In this document: piece after piece, positions 1 through 8,064 of the stretch
How positions within the stretch are numbered: the first letter of the stretch is position 1
How the letters are laid out: every line of letters starts with the position of its first letter
Assembly: GCF_017355525.1 (NCBI RefSeq)
Contig: NZ_CP067395.1
Coordinates: 1,488,001-1,552,000 of the forward strand
Reading direction: 5' to 3'
Origin: Lysobacter enzymogenes
Lineage (GTDB): Bacteria > Pseudomonadota > Gammaproteobacteria > Xanthomonadales > Xanthomonadaceae
Length of the DNA stretch: 64,000 nucleotides
Notes under the pieces: model-generated
What the model was told of the DNA's origin: nothing
The model's input: the letters and a program-made list of their open reading frames with translations, nothing else
Database searches by the model: none
Program-made: the position numbers and the translations under genes

Positions 1-113
1 ACCGCGCCGAACGCGGCCAGGCCCCACAGCCAGTACGGGTGATGCAGGAAGACCAGAATCGCGCAGACCACGGTCAGGACCAGGCTGGCGACGTACACGG
101 AATAGCGCGTCAT
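1..113 (-). CDS. FMN-binding glutamate synthase-family protein, N-terminal fragment
   Basis: The gene reads leftward off the window edge, so only the first 37 codons are visible. They encode MTRYSVYVASL followed by a hydrophobic stretch and the motif HHPYWLWG. This looks like the two short N-terminal membrane segments of the single-chain, FMN-binding glutamate synthase-family proteins common in Xanthomonadaceae. No catalytic part lies inside the window, so the name rests on the N-terminus alone. Any small membrane protein with a similar start is a possible alternative. Confidence 0.45.
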   Translation of the reverse strand, partial: MTRYSVYVASLVLTVVCAILVFLHHPYWLWGLAAFGA

Positions 114-257
114 GGCGATCGGAAGGTTCACGGGCTGGGGTCGAGCATAACCGCGGCCGGGTGCAGGATTTGTACGGGGCCGGGCGGGATGCGGCGGCGG
201 AGCGAACGGCGGCGGGGCTGGAGGCCCTGCCGCCATCGCTTCGCTGGCGGGTGCGCG

Positions 258-296
258 GCGGCTCTGGATCCCCGCTTTCGCGGGGATGACGTTCTG
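258..296. repeat. Dispersed palindromic intergenic repeat, copy 1
   Basis: This 39-bp sequence is repeated exactly at 396-434. Its core is a palindrome, ATCCCCGC-TTTC-GCGGGGAT, followed by GACGTTCTG. Related cores recur at 24491-24692. It lies in the 409-bp gap between the edge gene and the sugar dehydrogenase. Confidence 0.85.
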
Positions 297-348
297 GAGG
301 AGGCGTGGCGGACCTTTGTCGACCGATCGCGGCGCCGGAGCGAAACGC

Positions 349-474
349 GTCGGGGCCGAAGCCCCTCCCACCGTCGTTTTGTCCGCAGGTACGCTGCGGC
401 TCTGGATCCCCGCTTTCGCGGGGATGACGTTCTGCGAGGTGCGCCTGCTCTTGTGGGAGGGTCTTCAGGCCCGA
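349..474. repeat. Inverted pair of GTGGGAGGG..AGGCCCGA-type repeats enclosing palindrome copy 2
   Basis: An inverted copy at about 349-370 (GGGGCCGAAGCCCCTCCCA) faces a direct copy at 451-474 (TTGTGGGAGGG...CAGGCCCGA). Between them lies the second exact copy of the 39-bp palindromic repeat, at 396-434. The same family appears at 29488-29513 and, degenerate, near 5874 and 58310. The rest of the 114-521 gap holds no gene that I can support. Confidence 0.7.
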
Positions 475-521
475 TGCCTTTCGGCCCGGTCGCCGCGATC
501 TGCGGACCTACGCCCCCGACC

Positions 522-1811
522 TCACAAGCGCCCGTCGACCTCGTCGCGCGGATACAGGCTCTTGATGTCGTACAGCAACGCCCCGGGCTTGCCGTAAGCG
601 CGCGCGCCGGCGGCGCCGAGGGCGCGGAACTGCTCGTGCGCGACCGCCACCACGATCGCGTCGTAGGCGCCTTGCGCGGGCTCCTCGACCATGTCCAGTC
701 CGTATTCGCGCCGCGCTTCCTCGGCGTTGGCCCAGGGGTCGCAGATCTCGACCCGGGCGCGGTATTCGCCGAACTCGCGCGCCAGGTCGATGACCCGGGT
801 GTTGCGCAGGTCGGCGCAGTTTTCCTTGAAGGTCAGGCCGAGGATCAGGATGCGCGACTCGGCCACGGCGATGCCGCGCTGGATCATGCGCTTGATCACT
901 TCGGCCGCCACGTGTCCGCCCATCGCGTCGTTGATGCGCCGGCAGGCGAGCAGGATGTCGGGGTAGTAGCCGGCGCTCTGCGCCTTCTGGATCAGGTAGT
1001 ACGGGTCCACGCCGATGCAGTGGCCGCCGACCAGGCCGGGCCGGAACGGCAGGAAATTCCACTTGGTTCCGGCCGCTTCCAGCACTTCGGTGGTGTCGAT
1101 GCCCAGGCGCTGGAAGATCAGCGCGAACTCGTTGATGAGCGCGATGTTGGCGTCGCGCTGGGTGTTCTCGATGACCTTGGAGGCTTCGGCCACGCGCAGG
1201 CTGGAGGCGCGGTGGGTGCCGGCGGGAATGATGCTGCGGTACAGCGCGTCGACCCGCTCGGCGGTGTCCGGGGTCGAGCCCGAGGTCACTTTGGGAATGT
1301 CGACCAGCTTGCGCTGGCGGTCGCCGGGATTGATCCGCTCCGGGCTGTAGCCGACGAAGAAGTCTTCGTTGCAGCGCAGGCCCGACGCGCGTTCGAGCTC
1401 GGGCACGCAGATTTCCTCGGTCGCGCCGGGATACACGGTCGACTCGTAGATCACCGTGTCGCCGCGCTTGAGCACGCCGGCGAGCGCGCGGCTGGCCAGG
1501 ATCAGCGGGGTGAAGTCCGGGCGCTTGTGCTCGTCGACGGGCGTGGGCACGGTGACCACGAAGGTGTCGCGGTCGTCGAGGTCTTCGAGCGCGGCGCTGA
1601 AGCGCAGGCGCGCGGCGCTGCGGATCTCGTCGGCATCGTGCTCGTGATGGCGGTCCTCGCCGGTGCTGAGCTGGGCCACGCGCACCGGGTCGATGTCGTA
1701 GCCGACGGTGTCGTAGACCTTGCCGAATTCCAGCGCCAGCGGCAGGCCGACGTAGCCCAGGCCGATCACGCCGATGCGCGCCTGCGCGACGCTGTTGTCG
1801 TTGTCTGCCAT
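522..1811 (-). CDS. UDP-GlcNAc/GalNAc-type nucleotide-sugar 6-dehydrogenase (TviB/WbpO class)
   Basis: 429 residues. This enzyme class oxidises a UDP-HexNAc to the uronic acid with two NAD+, supplying capsule, O-antigen or exopolysaccharide synthesis in the cytoplasm. The N-terminus has a Rossmann glycine motif (GVIGLGYVGLP, residues about 13-23). The middle has the catalytic cysteine motif GGHCIGVDPYYL, and the C-terminal UDP-binding part contains LGLTFKENCADLRNTR. Length and motifs match the VipA/TviB-WbpO branch rather than UDP-glucose 6-dehydrogenase. No glycosyltransferase is nearby, so it stands alone here. Substrate (GlcNAc or GalNAc) cannot be decided by reading. Confidence 0.9.
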   Translation of the reverse strand: MADNDNSVAQARIGVIGLGYVGLPLALEFGKVYDTVGYDIDPVRVAQLSTGEDRHHEHDADEIRSAARLRFSAALEDLDDRDTFVVTVPTPVDEHKRPDFTPLILASRALAGVLKRGDTVIYESTVYPGATEEICVPELERASGLRCNEDFFVGYSPERINPGDRQRKLVDIPKVTSGSTPDTAERVDALYRSIIPAGTHRASSLRVAEASKVIENTQRDANIALINEFALIFQRLGIDTTEVLEAAGTKWNFLPFRPGLVGGHCIGVDPYYLIQKAQSAGYYPDILLACRRINDAMGGHVAAEVIKRMIQRGIAVAESRILILGLTFKENCADLRNTRVIDLAREFGEYRARVEICDPWANAEEARREYGLDMVEEPAQGAYDAIVVAVAHEQFRALGAAGARAYGKPGALLYDIKSLYPRDEVDGRL

Positions 1812-1926
1812 ACCCTGCCTTGATGGGAACCGCGGCCCCGGCGAGGCTCGCTGCGGCGTGCGGGGATTCTAGAGAGCGGGCTCGCGCGCTGGCAAATGCC
1901 GGCGCCGCGGTCGCCGGCGGCCGCGC

Positions 1927-2280
1927 CTAGCCGGCGGCGGGCGTTCGCGCGGTCAGGCCGAACGGCGCGGCGATCGCGAGCAGATGCCGCAGCGCGCCGC
2001 CGCTGCCTTGGGTCTGCAACTCGGCGATGCGCTCGCCGCTGTAGCCGATCAGGATCGCGCTGCCGTCGGCGCAGTACTCCCACACGGTCAGTTGGTGGCT
2101 GAAGTTCATGCACTGCCATTGCCCGTCGGCTTCCGACAGGCCCTCGTGCAGCGCGTTCCAGAACGCGGCTTCGTCGGCGTATCCGGCCCATCCGCCGGCC
2201 GGCGCCCAGTCGGTCCAGACGACGGCCGCGCCGTCGTGCGGCTCGCGCGATGGCGCGATCTCGTTGGTCGCGTCGCTCAT
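1927..2280 (-). CDS. Conserved small protein of unknown function downstream of the diguanylate cyclase
   Basis: 117 residues beginning MSDATNEIAPS. Its ATG overlaps the TGA stop of the diguanylate cyclase in the pattern ATGA, so the two are translationally coupled. It is soluble, Trp/Ala-rich, with no signal peptide or membrane segment, and I recognise no domain. The coupling suggests a partner or effector of the c-di-GMP enzyme, but that is inference. Confidence 0.75.
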   Translation of the reverse strand: MSDATNEIAPSREPHDGAAVVWTDWAPAGGWAGYADEAAFWNALHEGLSEADGQWQCMNFSHQLTVWEYCADGSAILIGYSGERIAELQTQGSGGALRHLLAIAAPFGLTARTPAAG

Positions 2281-3344
2281 TCCGGCGCCACCTCGACCGC
2301 GTTGCGGCCCGATTGCTTGGCCCGGTACAGGGCCGAGTCGGCGTGGCGCATCCACATCGCCGCGGTGTACGAGCGCGCGCCGGTCGCGGCCACGCCGATG
2401 CTGACCGTGCAGCGCAGCTCCGGCGCGTCGTCGAAGCGCGCGTCCTCGACCGCGCGGCGCAGGCGCTCGGCGATGGCGCGGGCGTCGTCGGCCTCGGTGT
2501 CCATCAGGATCAGCGCGAACTCGTCGCCGCCGATGCGGCTGGCGGTGTCGGTCATGCGCGCGGCGCGGTGCAGCACGTCGGCGACCCGGCGCAGCACCGC
2601 GTCGCCGATCTGGTGGCCGTGGTAATCGTTGATCTCCTTGAAGCGGTCGACGTCGATGACCACCAGCGCCGCGCGTTTGTCGCAGCGCGCGCAGTGGGTC
2701 ATGGTCGCGCTGGCCGCGTCGTCCCAGTGCAGGCGGTTCTGCAGGCCGGTCAGCGGATCGGTGCGGCTGATCAGGGCGAGCTGGCGGTTCTGCCGCACCA
2801 CCTTGCGCGCCAAACCATAAGCGGCGCTGCTGATCGCCATCGGGTAGACGAACATGAAAGGCAGGCAGGCCAGGATCACCGTCATCGAGCTGTGCGGGGC
2901 GAAGCCGAACCCGAGCGCGGCCCAGGCGATCGCGCAGGCCAGAGCCTGCGCGGCGGCGGTGCGCAGCAGGAAACGCCAGCCGCCGACGCCGATCTTGTCG
3001 GCCGACAGCATCACCGCCAGCAGCGCGCTCGGCACCACGTTGAACTGCATGACCGCAATCCACACCCCGCCCATGATCGAGTCGATCATCAGGCTGCGGT
3101 ACTCGACGAATTCGGGATCGCGGCTGCGCACCGCCAGCAAGTAGGCCGCCGGCGGCCACAGGAATCCGTTGCCGAACAAGGCCGCCCACAGCCACCACGG
3201 CGCGACCTGCTGATACAGCACGCCGCCGACCGCGAAGAAGCCGAAGCCCAGGCCCAGGGTGCGCATCTGGTAGATGCGCCGGACGAAGCGCAAGTGTTCG
3301 CTGGCGCGGGCCGGATCGTATGCGCTGTCGTCGTTTGCCGTCAC
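2277..3344 (-). CDS. MASE2-GGDEF diguanylate cyclase, inner membrane
   Basis: 355 residues from a GTG start (3344). The N-terminal half is a MASE2-type membrane sensor with about four to five hydrophobic segments (motifs RRIYQMRTLGLG and NGFLWP). It ends near residue 190, before a C-terminal GGDEF domain with an intact active-site motif RIGGDEFALIL. It should make c-di-GMP at the inner membrane, like E. coli DgcC/AdrA. An open frame extends upstream to 3515, but the extra 57 residues are Arg/Ala-rich and do not resemble the family, so I prefer the GTG. The next gene overlaps its stop by 4 bp. Confidence 0.9.
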   Translation of the reverse strand: MTANDDSAYDPARASEHLRFVRRIYQMRTLGLGFGFFAVGGVLYQQVAPWWLWAALFGNGFLWPPAAYLLAVRSRDPEFVEYRSLMIDSIMGGVWIAVMQFNVVPSALLAVMLSADKIGVGGWRFLLRTAAAQALACAIAWAALGFGFAPHSSMTVILACLPFMFVYPMAISSAAYGLARKVVRQNRQLALISRTDPLTGLQNRLHWDDAASATMTHCARCDKRAALVVIDVDRFKEINDYHGHQIGDAVLRRVADVLHRAARMTDTASRIGGDEFALILMDTEADDARAIAERLRRAVEDARFDDAPELRCTVSIGVAATGARSYTAAMWMRHADSALYRAKQSGRNAVEVAPE

Positions 3345-3743
3345 GCGCGCTCTCGCGAAGGTCGCTGTCCGCGCGGTACAGCGCGGCGCGCACAGCATAC
3401 CGTGTGCGCGGCCTGGCACGCTCGGACTGGTTAAAAGGCGCGTCCGGCCCGGCGGTGCGGTGCTCGCAGGCGCCGATTCGGCACACCGCAACCGAAAGGT
3501 GGCGGCAGCGTCCAACGGTGCGCGCGATCACTGATTGCCCTGGTTTCCAGGCGCTTTTGCCGATTCCGGGCCGGCGCCCGGGCCTACAGTGGGTCCGGGC
3601 CCGACCCGCCGGCATCGCCGATCCGCCGTTCGCGCGACCCCGATGCCCCGCCGACGCGACCGAGCGTTCGCCCCGGCCGCCACGCCCCGCCGGACCCGTC
3701 CCGCCGCTGCCTGCGGCCTGACCCCAACGTGAGGACTTCGCCG
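3345..3743. other. Divergent intergenic region between diguanylate cyclase and protease
   Basis: These 399 bases separate two divergent genes and must hold both promoters. I see no further gene, no clear sigma-70 hexamer pair and no repeat. GTGAGGA at 3729-3735 is the likely ribosome-binding site of the protease. Confidence 0.5.
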
Positions 3744-5246
3744 ATGTCGCACCCGACCCTGCCACGCCTCCACGCTTCCGTCCGCGCCCTGCGCCCGCTC
3801 GCGCTCGCCACCGCCGCGGTCCTGGCCGCGCTCTGCGCCGCGCCCGCCGCGGCCGCCACGGTCAACATCGCCGGGCTCGAGGACGGCGTCCGCTACGACC
3901 GCTTCATCGTCAAGTTCCAGGCCAACAGCAAGGCCCGCGCCAGCGCGGCCGAGTTCGACGCCGCGCTCGGCCGCGCCGCCGCCGCGCTGCCCGCGGCCAA
4001 GGGCCAGCCGCGCCTGGGCCTGTCGCACCTGCGCCGGATGTCGATGGGCGCCGACGTGATCCGCGCCGACCGCGGCCTCAGCCGCGGCGACGCGATCGCG
4101 CTGATGAAGCGCCTGGCCGCCGATCCGCGGGTGGAATACGTCGAACCCGACCTGCTGATGAGCGCCCAGCTCACCCCCAACGACACCCGCTTCAGCGAGC
4201 AATGGCATTACGCCGACAGCGCGGTCGGCATCAACGGTCCCAGCGCCTGGGACAAGGCCGACGGCGCCGGCGTGGTGGTCGCGGTGGTCGACAGCGGCTA
4301 TCTGTCGCACACCGACCTCAACGCCAACCTGCTGCCGGGCTACGACTTCGTCAGCTCGGTCAACGGCCTCGGCCTGTCGTGCCTGTTCGCCGGGCTGCCG
4401 TCGAACTGCGGCGGCGGCAACGACGGCAACGGCCGCGACAACAACGCCACCGACTCGTCCAACATCAAGCACGGCACCCATGTGTCGGGCACGGTCGCGG
4501 CGATCACCAACAACGGCGCCGGCGTCGCCGGGGTCGCGCGCAACGCCAAGATCCTGCCGGTGCGCGTGCTCGGCAACAGCGGCGTCGGCGCCACCTCCGA
4601 CATCGCCGACGGCATCGTGTGGGCGTCCGGCGGCACGGTCAGCGGCATACCGGCCAATCCCAATCCGGCCGACGTCATCAACCTCTCGCTCGGCGGCGCC
4701 CAGGCCTGCACCCAGACCCTGGCCTATCGCGATGCGATCAATGCCGCCACCGCCAACGGTTCGATCGTCGTGGTCGCGGCCGGCAACAGCAACACCGACG
4801 TGTCCGGCTTCACCCCGGCCAGTTGCCCGAACACCATCACCGTCGCCGCCAGCGACATCAACGGCAACCGCGCCTGGTACTCGAACTACGGCACCGGCAT
4901 CGACATCGCCGCGCCCGGCGGCGAGACCTGCTCGCCGGCGACCGAGTTCCTCGCGCTGGGCGAGTCGGTCAGCGGCAAGTGCACGCAGAACCACGCCAAC
5001 CGCGGCGTGCTGTCGACCGTGGACGGCAACGGCTACGACTTCTATCAGGGCACCTCGATGGCCGCGCCGCACGTGGCCGGCGTGGTCGCGCTGATCAAGT
5101 CGGTGAAGCCGGCGCTGAACACCGCGCAGGTGCAGGCGATCCTGACCAGCACCGCGCGGCCGATCGCCGCGGCCAAGTGCCCGGGCGGTTGCGGACCGGG
5201 CCTGATCGACGCCAATGCGGCGGTGACGGCGGCGCAAGGTCCGTAA
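3744..5246 (+). CDS. Secreted subtilisin-like serine protease (S8 family)
   Basis: 500 residues. Order: signal peptide (about 1-36, ending APAAAA), an inhibitor-I9-like propeptide (about 40-140, containing YDRFIVKF and VEYVEPD), then the S8 catalytic domain. The triad is Asp183 (VVDSGY), His243 (HGTHVSG) and Ser438 (GTSMAAPH). The protein ends right after the catalytic domain, so it lacks the PPC, P-domain or autotransporter extensions found in many relatives. A start at 3729 (GTG) is possible, but ATG 3744 is better placed behind GTGAGGA. Extracellular proteolysis fits the predatory, lytic habit of Lysobacter. Confidence 0.93.
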   Translation: MSHPTLPRLHASVRALRPLALATAAVLAALCAAPAAAATVNIAGLEDGVRYDRFIVKFQANSKARASAAEFDAALGRAAAALPAAKGQPRLGLSHLRRMSMGADVIRADRGLSRGDAIALMKRLAADPRVEYVEPDLLMSAQLTPNDTRFSEQWHYADSAVGINGPSAWDKADGAGVVVAVVDSGYLSHTDLNANLLPGYDFVSSVNGLGLSCLFAGLPSNCGGGNDGNGRDNNATDSSNIKHGTHVSGTVAAITNNGAGVAGVARNAKILPVRVLGNSGVGATSDIADGIVWASGGTVSGIPANPNPADVINLSLGGAQACTQTLAYRDAINAATANGSIVVVAAGNSNTDVSGFTPASCPNTITVAASDINGNRAWYSNYGTGIDIAAPGGETCSPATEFLALGESVSGKCTQNHANRGVLSTVDGNGYDFYQGTSMAAPHVAGVVALIKSVKPALNTAQVQAILTSTARPIAAAKCPGGCGPGLIDANAAVTAAQGP

Positions 5247-5446
5247 GCGGCGCGGGTCGCGGATGCGACGGCCCGCTGCGCCCGCATTCCCCGCCCGGCG
5301 CGGACTTTTCCGCGTCGGGCGGTTGCGCGCGGCGAAGCGCTGCCCCATTCACAGTTCACGCAATCGCGAATCGTTCCTAACGGACAACTAACATCGGCCT
5401 GGGCTACGGTGCGCGCACAGGGGTTCCCGACGACGGAGCCAGAGCG

Positions 5447-5794
5447 ATGACGACCACCCTGCAAGGCCGCCCCACTCCGACCACGCCCGGGCTGAGCTAT
5501 TGGGCCAGCCACTTCCGCGAGGCGGAGTTCTATCGCGAAGGAACGCATTTCAGCGATTACGCGCCGGCGTTCTACGTCGGCATTTCCGTGCAGCTCGAAC
5601 ACCCCGGCCGCGATTTCGACGATCCCGGGCTGGACCTGCGCGGGCGCTACCAGCGCATCCGCCTGGGTTCGGCCTTGAGCTGGGAGCAGGCCCAGGGCGC
5701 CGCGCGCGCCTCGTGGGAACGCGCGCGCGACAACGCCGCTGCGGCGCGCCAGCGCATCGCCCAGCACATGGCGGAGTTGGCGGCGCAGGCTTGA
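5447..5794 (+). CDS. Small soluble protein of unknown function
   Basis: 115 residues from an ATG preceded by GGAG. It contains SYWASHFREAEFY, DYAPAFYVGI and a C-terminal helix rich in Ala, Arg and Trp. The layout recalls small conserved proteobacterial proteins with a YW..N/H-Y..E..Y start and a DY.PA.R.G core, sometimes linked to stress responses, but I cannot name the family. It has no signal peptide or membrane segment. Confidence 0.75.
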   Translation: MTTTLQGRPTPTTPGLSYWASHFREAEFYREGTHFSDYAPAFYVGISVQLEHPGRDFDDPGLDLRGRYQRIRLGSALSWEQAQGAARASWERARDNAAAARQRIAQHMAELAAQA

Positions 5795-5826
5795 GGCGGC
5801 GGCTCGAAGCCGTTTGCTATGCGATG

Positions 5827-5854
5827 AACCCGCGGCGCGCGGCGCCGCGGGTTT
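5827..5854 (+). terminator. Hairpin after the small 5447-5794 gene
   Basis: Inverted arms AACCCGCGGCG and CGCCGCGGGTTT form a strong GC hairpin 33 bp after the stop codon. There is only a short T run (GTTTC), so intrinsic termination is plausible but not certain. Confidence 0.45.
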
Positions 5855-5973
5855 CGGCTGTCTGAAACAAAGCCTCGGGCCCGAAGGCTCTCCCGCAACA
5901 GCGACCGGCCTTCGGGTGCGCTTGCGCGAGGACCTTCAGGACCGACGCTTTCCGATCCGCGCAGCGCGAACCC

Positions 5974-6429
5974 TCAACCGGTGAACTCGACCAGGGTGTG
6001 GTCCTCGCCGGCTAGCGCCTCCTCGATGATCGGCGCGATGACCTTCCAATCGCCCTTGGCCAGGCCGGCGCCGATCAGCGGATAGCCGATGCGCTGGCCG
6101 TGGAACTCGCGCGCGACCGCGCGCATCGCCCGGCCGATGGCGTCGTAGTCGGCGAGCACGCCCTCGCCCTGCCAGTGGAACTGGGTGTAGGCGTTGACCA
6201 CGACGAAACGGTGGCCGTTTTCTTCGACCTGCGCCTGGCTGTAAGTGCCGAGCTTGCCGCGGTCGGCGGGCACGGTGCGCTGGTCGGCTTCCCACGCGGC
6301 CGGGAAGCGTTCGCGGATGCTCAGCGCGATGCCGCGGCCCATCCGGCATTGGCAGTTGCAGCCTTGCACGATGACGTCGAAGCGGCCTTCGGCGGCGAGT
6401 TGCAGCAGGTCGCCTTGGATGATGTTCAT
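5974..6429 (-). CDS. Macrodomain (Appr-1''-p/O-acetyl-ADP-ribose processing) protein
   Basis: 151 residues. It starts MNIIQGDLLQLA and contains the ADP-ribose loop DVIVQGCNCQCRMGRGIA and the second loop IGYPLIGAGLAKGDW, both characteristic of macrodomains. It probably binds or hydrolyses ADP-ribose derivatives in the cytoplasm. The start is set by AAGGAAG just upstream of the ATG at 6429; the open frame to 6519 runs into repeat DNA. The sequence is closer to single-domain phage/bacterial macro proteins than to YmdB. Confidence 0.85.
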   Translation of the reverse strand: MNIIQGDLLQLAAEGRFDVIVQGCNCQCRMGRGIALSIRERFPAAWEADQRTVPADRGKLGTYSQAQVEENGHRFVVVNAYTQFHWQGEGVLADYDAIGRAMRAVAREFHGQRIGYPLIGAGLAKGDWKVIAPIIEEALAGEDHTLVEFTG

Positions 6430-6473
6430 GGTCTTCCTTGGTTTTCGGGAGGGTGGATCGCAACCTGAGCTCC

Positions 6474-6633
6474 CTGTAGGAGCGGCGCGAGTCGCGACCA
6501 ACCGCAGCGGTGTACGCAAGCGTCACGGCCGAAGCCTGGGCATCGGCGTTTTCCAGCGGGTAGATCCGTTGCTTCGGAATGAGGCGTGGTATTGCGTCGC
6601 TGCGGTTGGTCGCGGCTCGCACCGCTTCTACAG
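6474..6633. repeat. 160-bp imperfect inverted-repeat element (REP/MITE-like)
   Basis: Arms at 6474-6508 and 6599-6633 begin CTGTAGGAGCGG and pair over 32 of 35 positions, around a 90-bp centre. A related inverted pair lies at 31043-31107. No open frame of interest is inside. It sits between two leftward genes, the folM-like gene and the macrodomain gene. Confidence 0.8.
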
Positions 6634-6651
6634 GTAGGCCATGCGGGTTTT

Positions 6652-7371
6652 TCAGAGTTTGAAGCGGCCGCCGTCGACGCGCAGGATTTCGCCGGTGACG
6701 TACGGCGCGTCGCGCAGGTACAGGACCGCGGCGACCACGTCGTCGACCTCGCCCATGCGTCCCAACACGGTGCGTGCGGCGATCGCGTCTTCCTGTTCGG
6801 CGCGCTCGGCCGGGTCGCGCACCGACGGCAACACCGTGCCCGGCGCGACCGCGTTGACCCGGCACGGCGCCAGTTCCGCGGCCAGCGCGCGCACCAAGCC
6901 GGCGCCGGCGGCGCGGCTGACCTGGTAGGCCGCGTGGCCGGGAAACGAGCGGTCCAGATAGGTGTCGAGCAGCATCACCACCGAACGCAACGGCCGCCGC
7001 GCGTGCAGGCGCACCGCCAATTCCCACGGCGCCAGCAGGTTGACCTGCAACTGGCGGACGAACCGCTCGCGTTCGTCGGCGCTGGCGCTGCCGGGGCCGG
7101 CCTGCGCCGACAGCGCGTTCCAGGCATGGCCGCGTTCGAACAGCGAGGCGCTGAGGATCAGATGGTCGATCTGCTGCGCCGGCAACTCGCCGAGCGTTTG
7201 CCGCATGTCCCAGCACCAGGCCTCGACCGGCGCCGAATACGGCTCGGGCGCCGCGTCTTCGCTGCGCCGGTGCGCGACCACGCGCTCGCCGCGCGCCAGG
7301 CAGGCTTCGGCCAATGCGCGGCCGATCCGGCGCGAGGCGCCGGTGACCAGGGTCGTCGCGGTGGCGCTCAT
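6652..7371 (-). CDS. folM: FolM-like short-chain reductase (dihydromonapterin reductase)
   Basis: 239 residues, short-chain dehydrogenase fold. The cofactor motif is TGASRRIG at residues about 10-17, where the RRIG form is typical of pteridine reductase/FolM proteins. The Tyr-x3-Lys position seems altered or shifted (AAYQVSRAAG), and the C-terminus YVTGEILRVDGG is standard. FolM reduces dihydromonapterin to the tetrahydro form and has weak DHFR activity. Its ATG overlaps the TGA of the upstream FolK paralogue (TGATG), which supports a pterin role. Confidence 0.65.
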   Translation of the reverse strand: MSATATTLVTGASRRIGRALAEACLARGERVVAHRRSEDAAPEPYSAPVEAWCWDMRQTLGELPAQQIDHLILSASLFERGHAWNALSAQAGPGSASADERERFVRQLQVNLLAPWELAVRLHARRPLRSVVMLLDTYLDRSFPGHAAYQVSRAAGAGLVRALAAELAPCRVNAVAPGTVLPSVRDPAERAEQEDAIAARTVLGRMGEVDDVVAAVLYLRDAPYVTGEILRVDGGRFKL

Positions 7372-7934
7372 CAGCCGGTCTCCCGTTGTCCGTCGCCGGC
7401 GCGCAATTGCGCGGCGCGTTCGAGCAGATAGCGGCGCACGAAACCGGCGCCGGCATAGGCGTAGAAGCCGTGCGCATTGGCTTGCGCCTGGAAGCCGCGT
7501 TGGGTTTGCAGCGCTTGCAGCGCGGCCTGCAACGGCGGCAACGCCAGCTGGTTCAAGCCGTGAAACAGATAGGCCCGGCCCGGATCGTAGCGCGCCTGCC
7601 AGTGCGCGCCGGCGGCGTCGAGGGTGCCGATCAGGTCGATGTCCAGCGGCACCGGCATGCGCCGGCGCGGATCGCGCTCGCGGCCGAAACCGGCCTCGAT
7701 GCGCTTGAAGCGGCGCTCCAGCGCCTCGGCCGGCAGCGCGTTGCGCCAGTCCAGCGCCAGCATCAGGTTCAAGGTCGCGCCGCCGGCGTGCAGGCGGTGG
7801 CGGTCGCCGTACAGTTCCGACACCGCGGCCAAGCTGGCGTCGGAGTCGGCCAGCAACTGCGCCGCGGCTTCGAGCAGATTCTCCGCGCGCGGGCCGTCGC
7901 TGGCGCCGAGGCAGATCAGGGCGGTCGCGCTCAT
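7371..7934 (-). CDS. FolK-like (HPPK) paralogue with altered active site
   Basis: 187 residues. The N-terminal ALICLGAS, LNLMLALDW, FKRIEAGFGRERD and PLDIDLI match the order of motifs in 6-hydroxymethyl-dihydropterin pyrophosphokinase. The two metal-binding aspartates (D-I-D) are kept. The usual GPR before them reads MPV, so the conserved Arg (R92 in E. coli) is Val. The usual PHYD reads ARYD, so the conserved His (H115) is Arg. It is coupled to a FolM-like reductase. It is probably a second FolK that has lost or changed activity, not the housekeeping enzyme. Confidence 0.7.
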   Translation of the reverse strand: MSATALICLGASDGPRAENLLEAAAQLLADSDASLAAVSELYGDRHRLHAGGATLNLMLALDWRNALPAEALERRFKRIEAGFGRERDPRRRMPVPLDIDLIGTLDAAGAHWQARYDPGRAYLFHGLNQLALPPLQAALQALQTQRGFQAQANAHGFYAYAGAGFVRRYLLERAAQLRAGDGQRETG

Positions 7935-8064
7935 GCGCGGCGCGCTCGCGACGGCATCGGCGGGGTCGGGCTTCCTGGCATCGTGCGGCTCCTGCGCCGC
8001 GGGCGAACGGCGGCGCGAGCCGGCATTGTAGCCGGCCGCGGCGACCGCGCCGCGACAGGCCCGC

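Noticed and set aside
39..1823. A 594-codon plus-strand frame across the sugar dehydrogenase
   Set aside because: It mirrors the minus-strand dehydrogenase, is Arg/Ala/His-rich, and has no recognisable domain. The minus-strand product is a well-defined enzyme.
3744..5246. Subtilisin-like gene as an autotransporter
   Set aside because: The protein ends directly after the catalytic domain; there is no C-terminal barrel.
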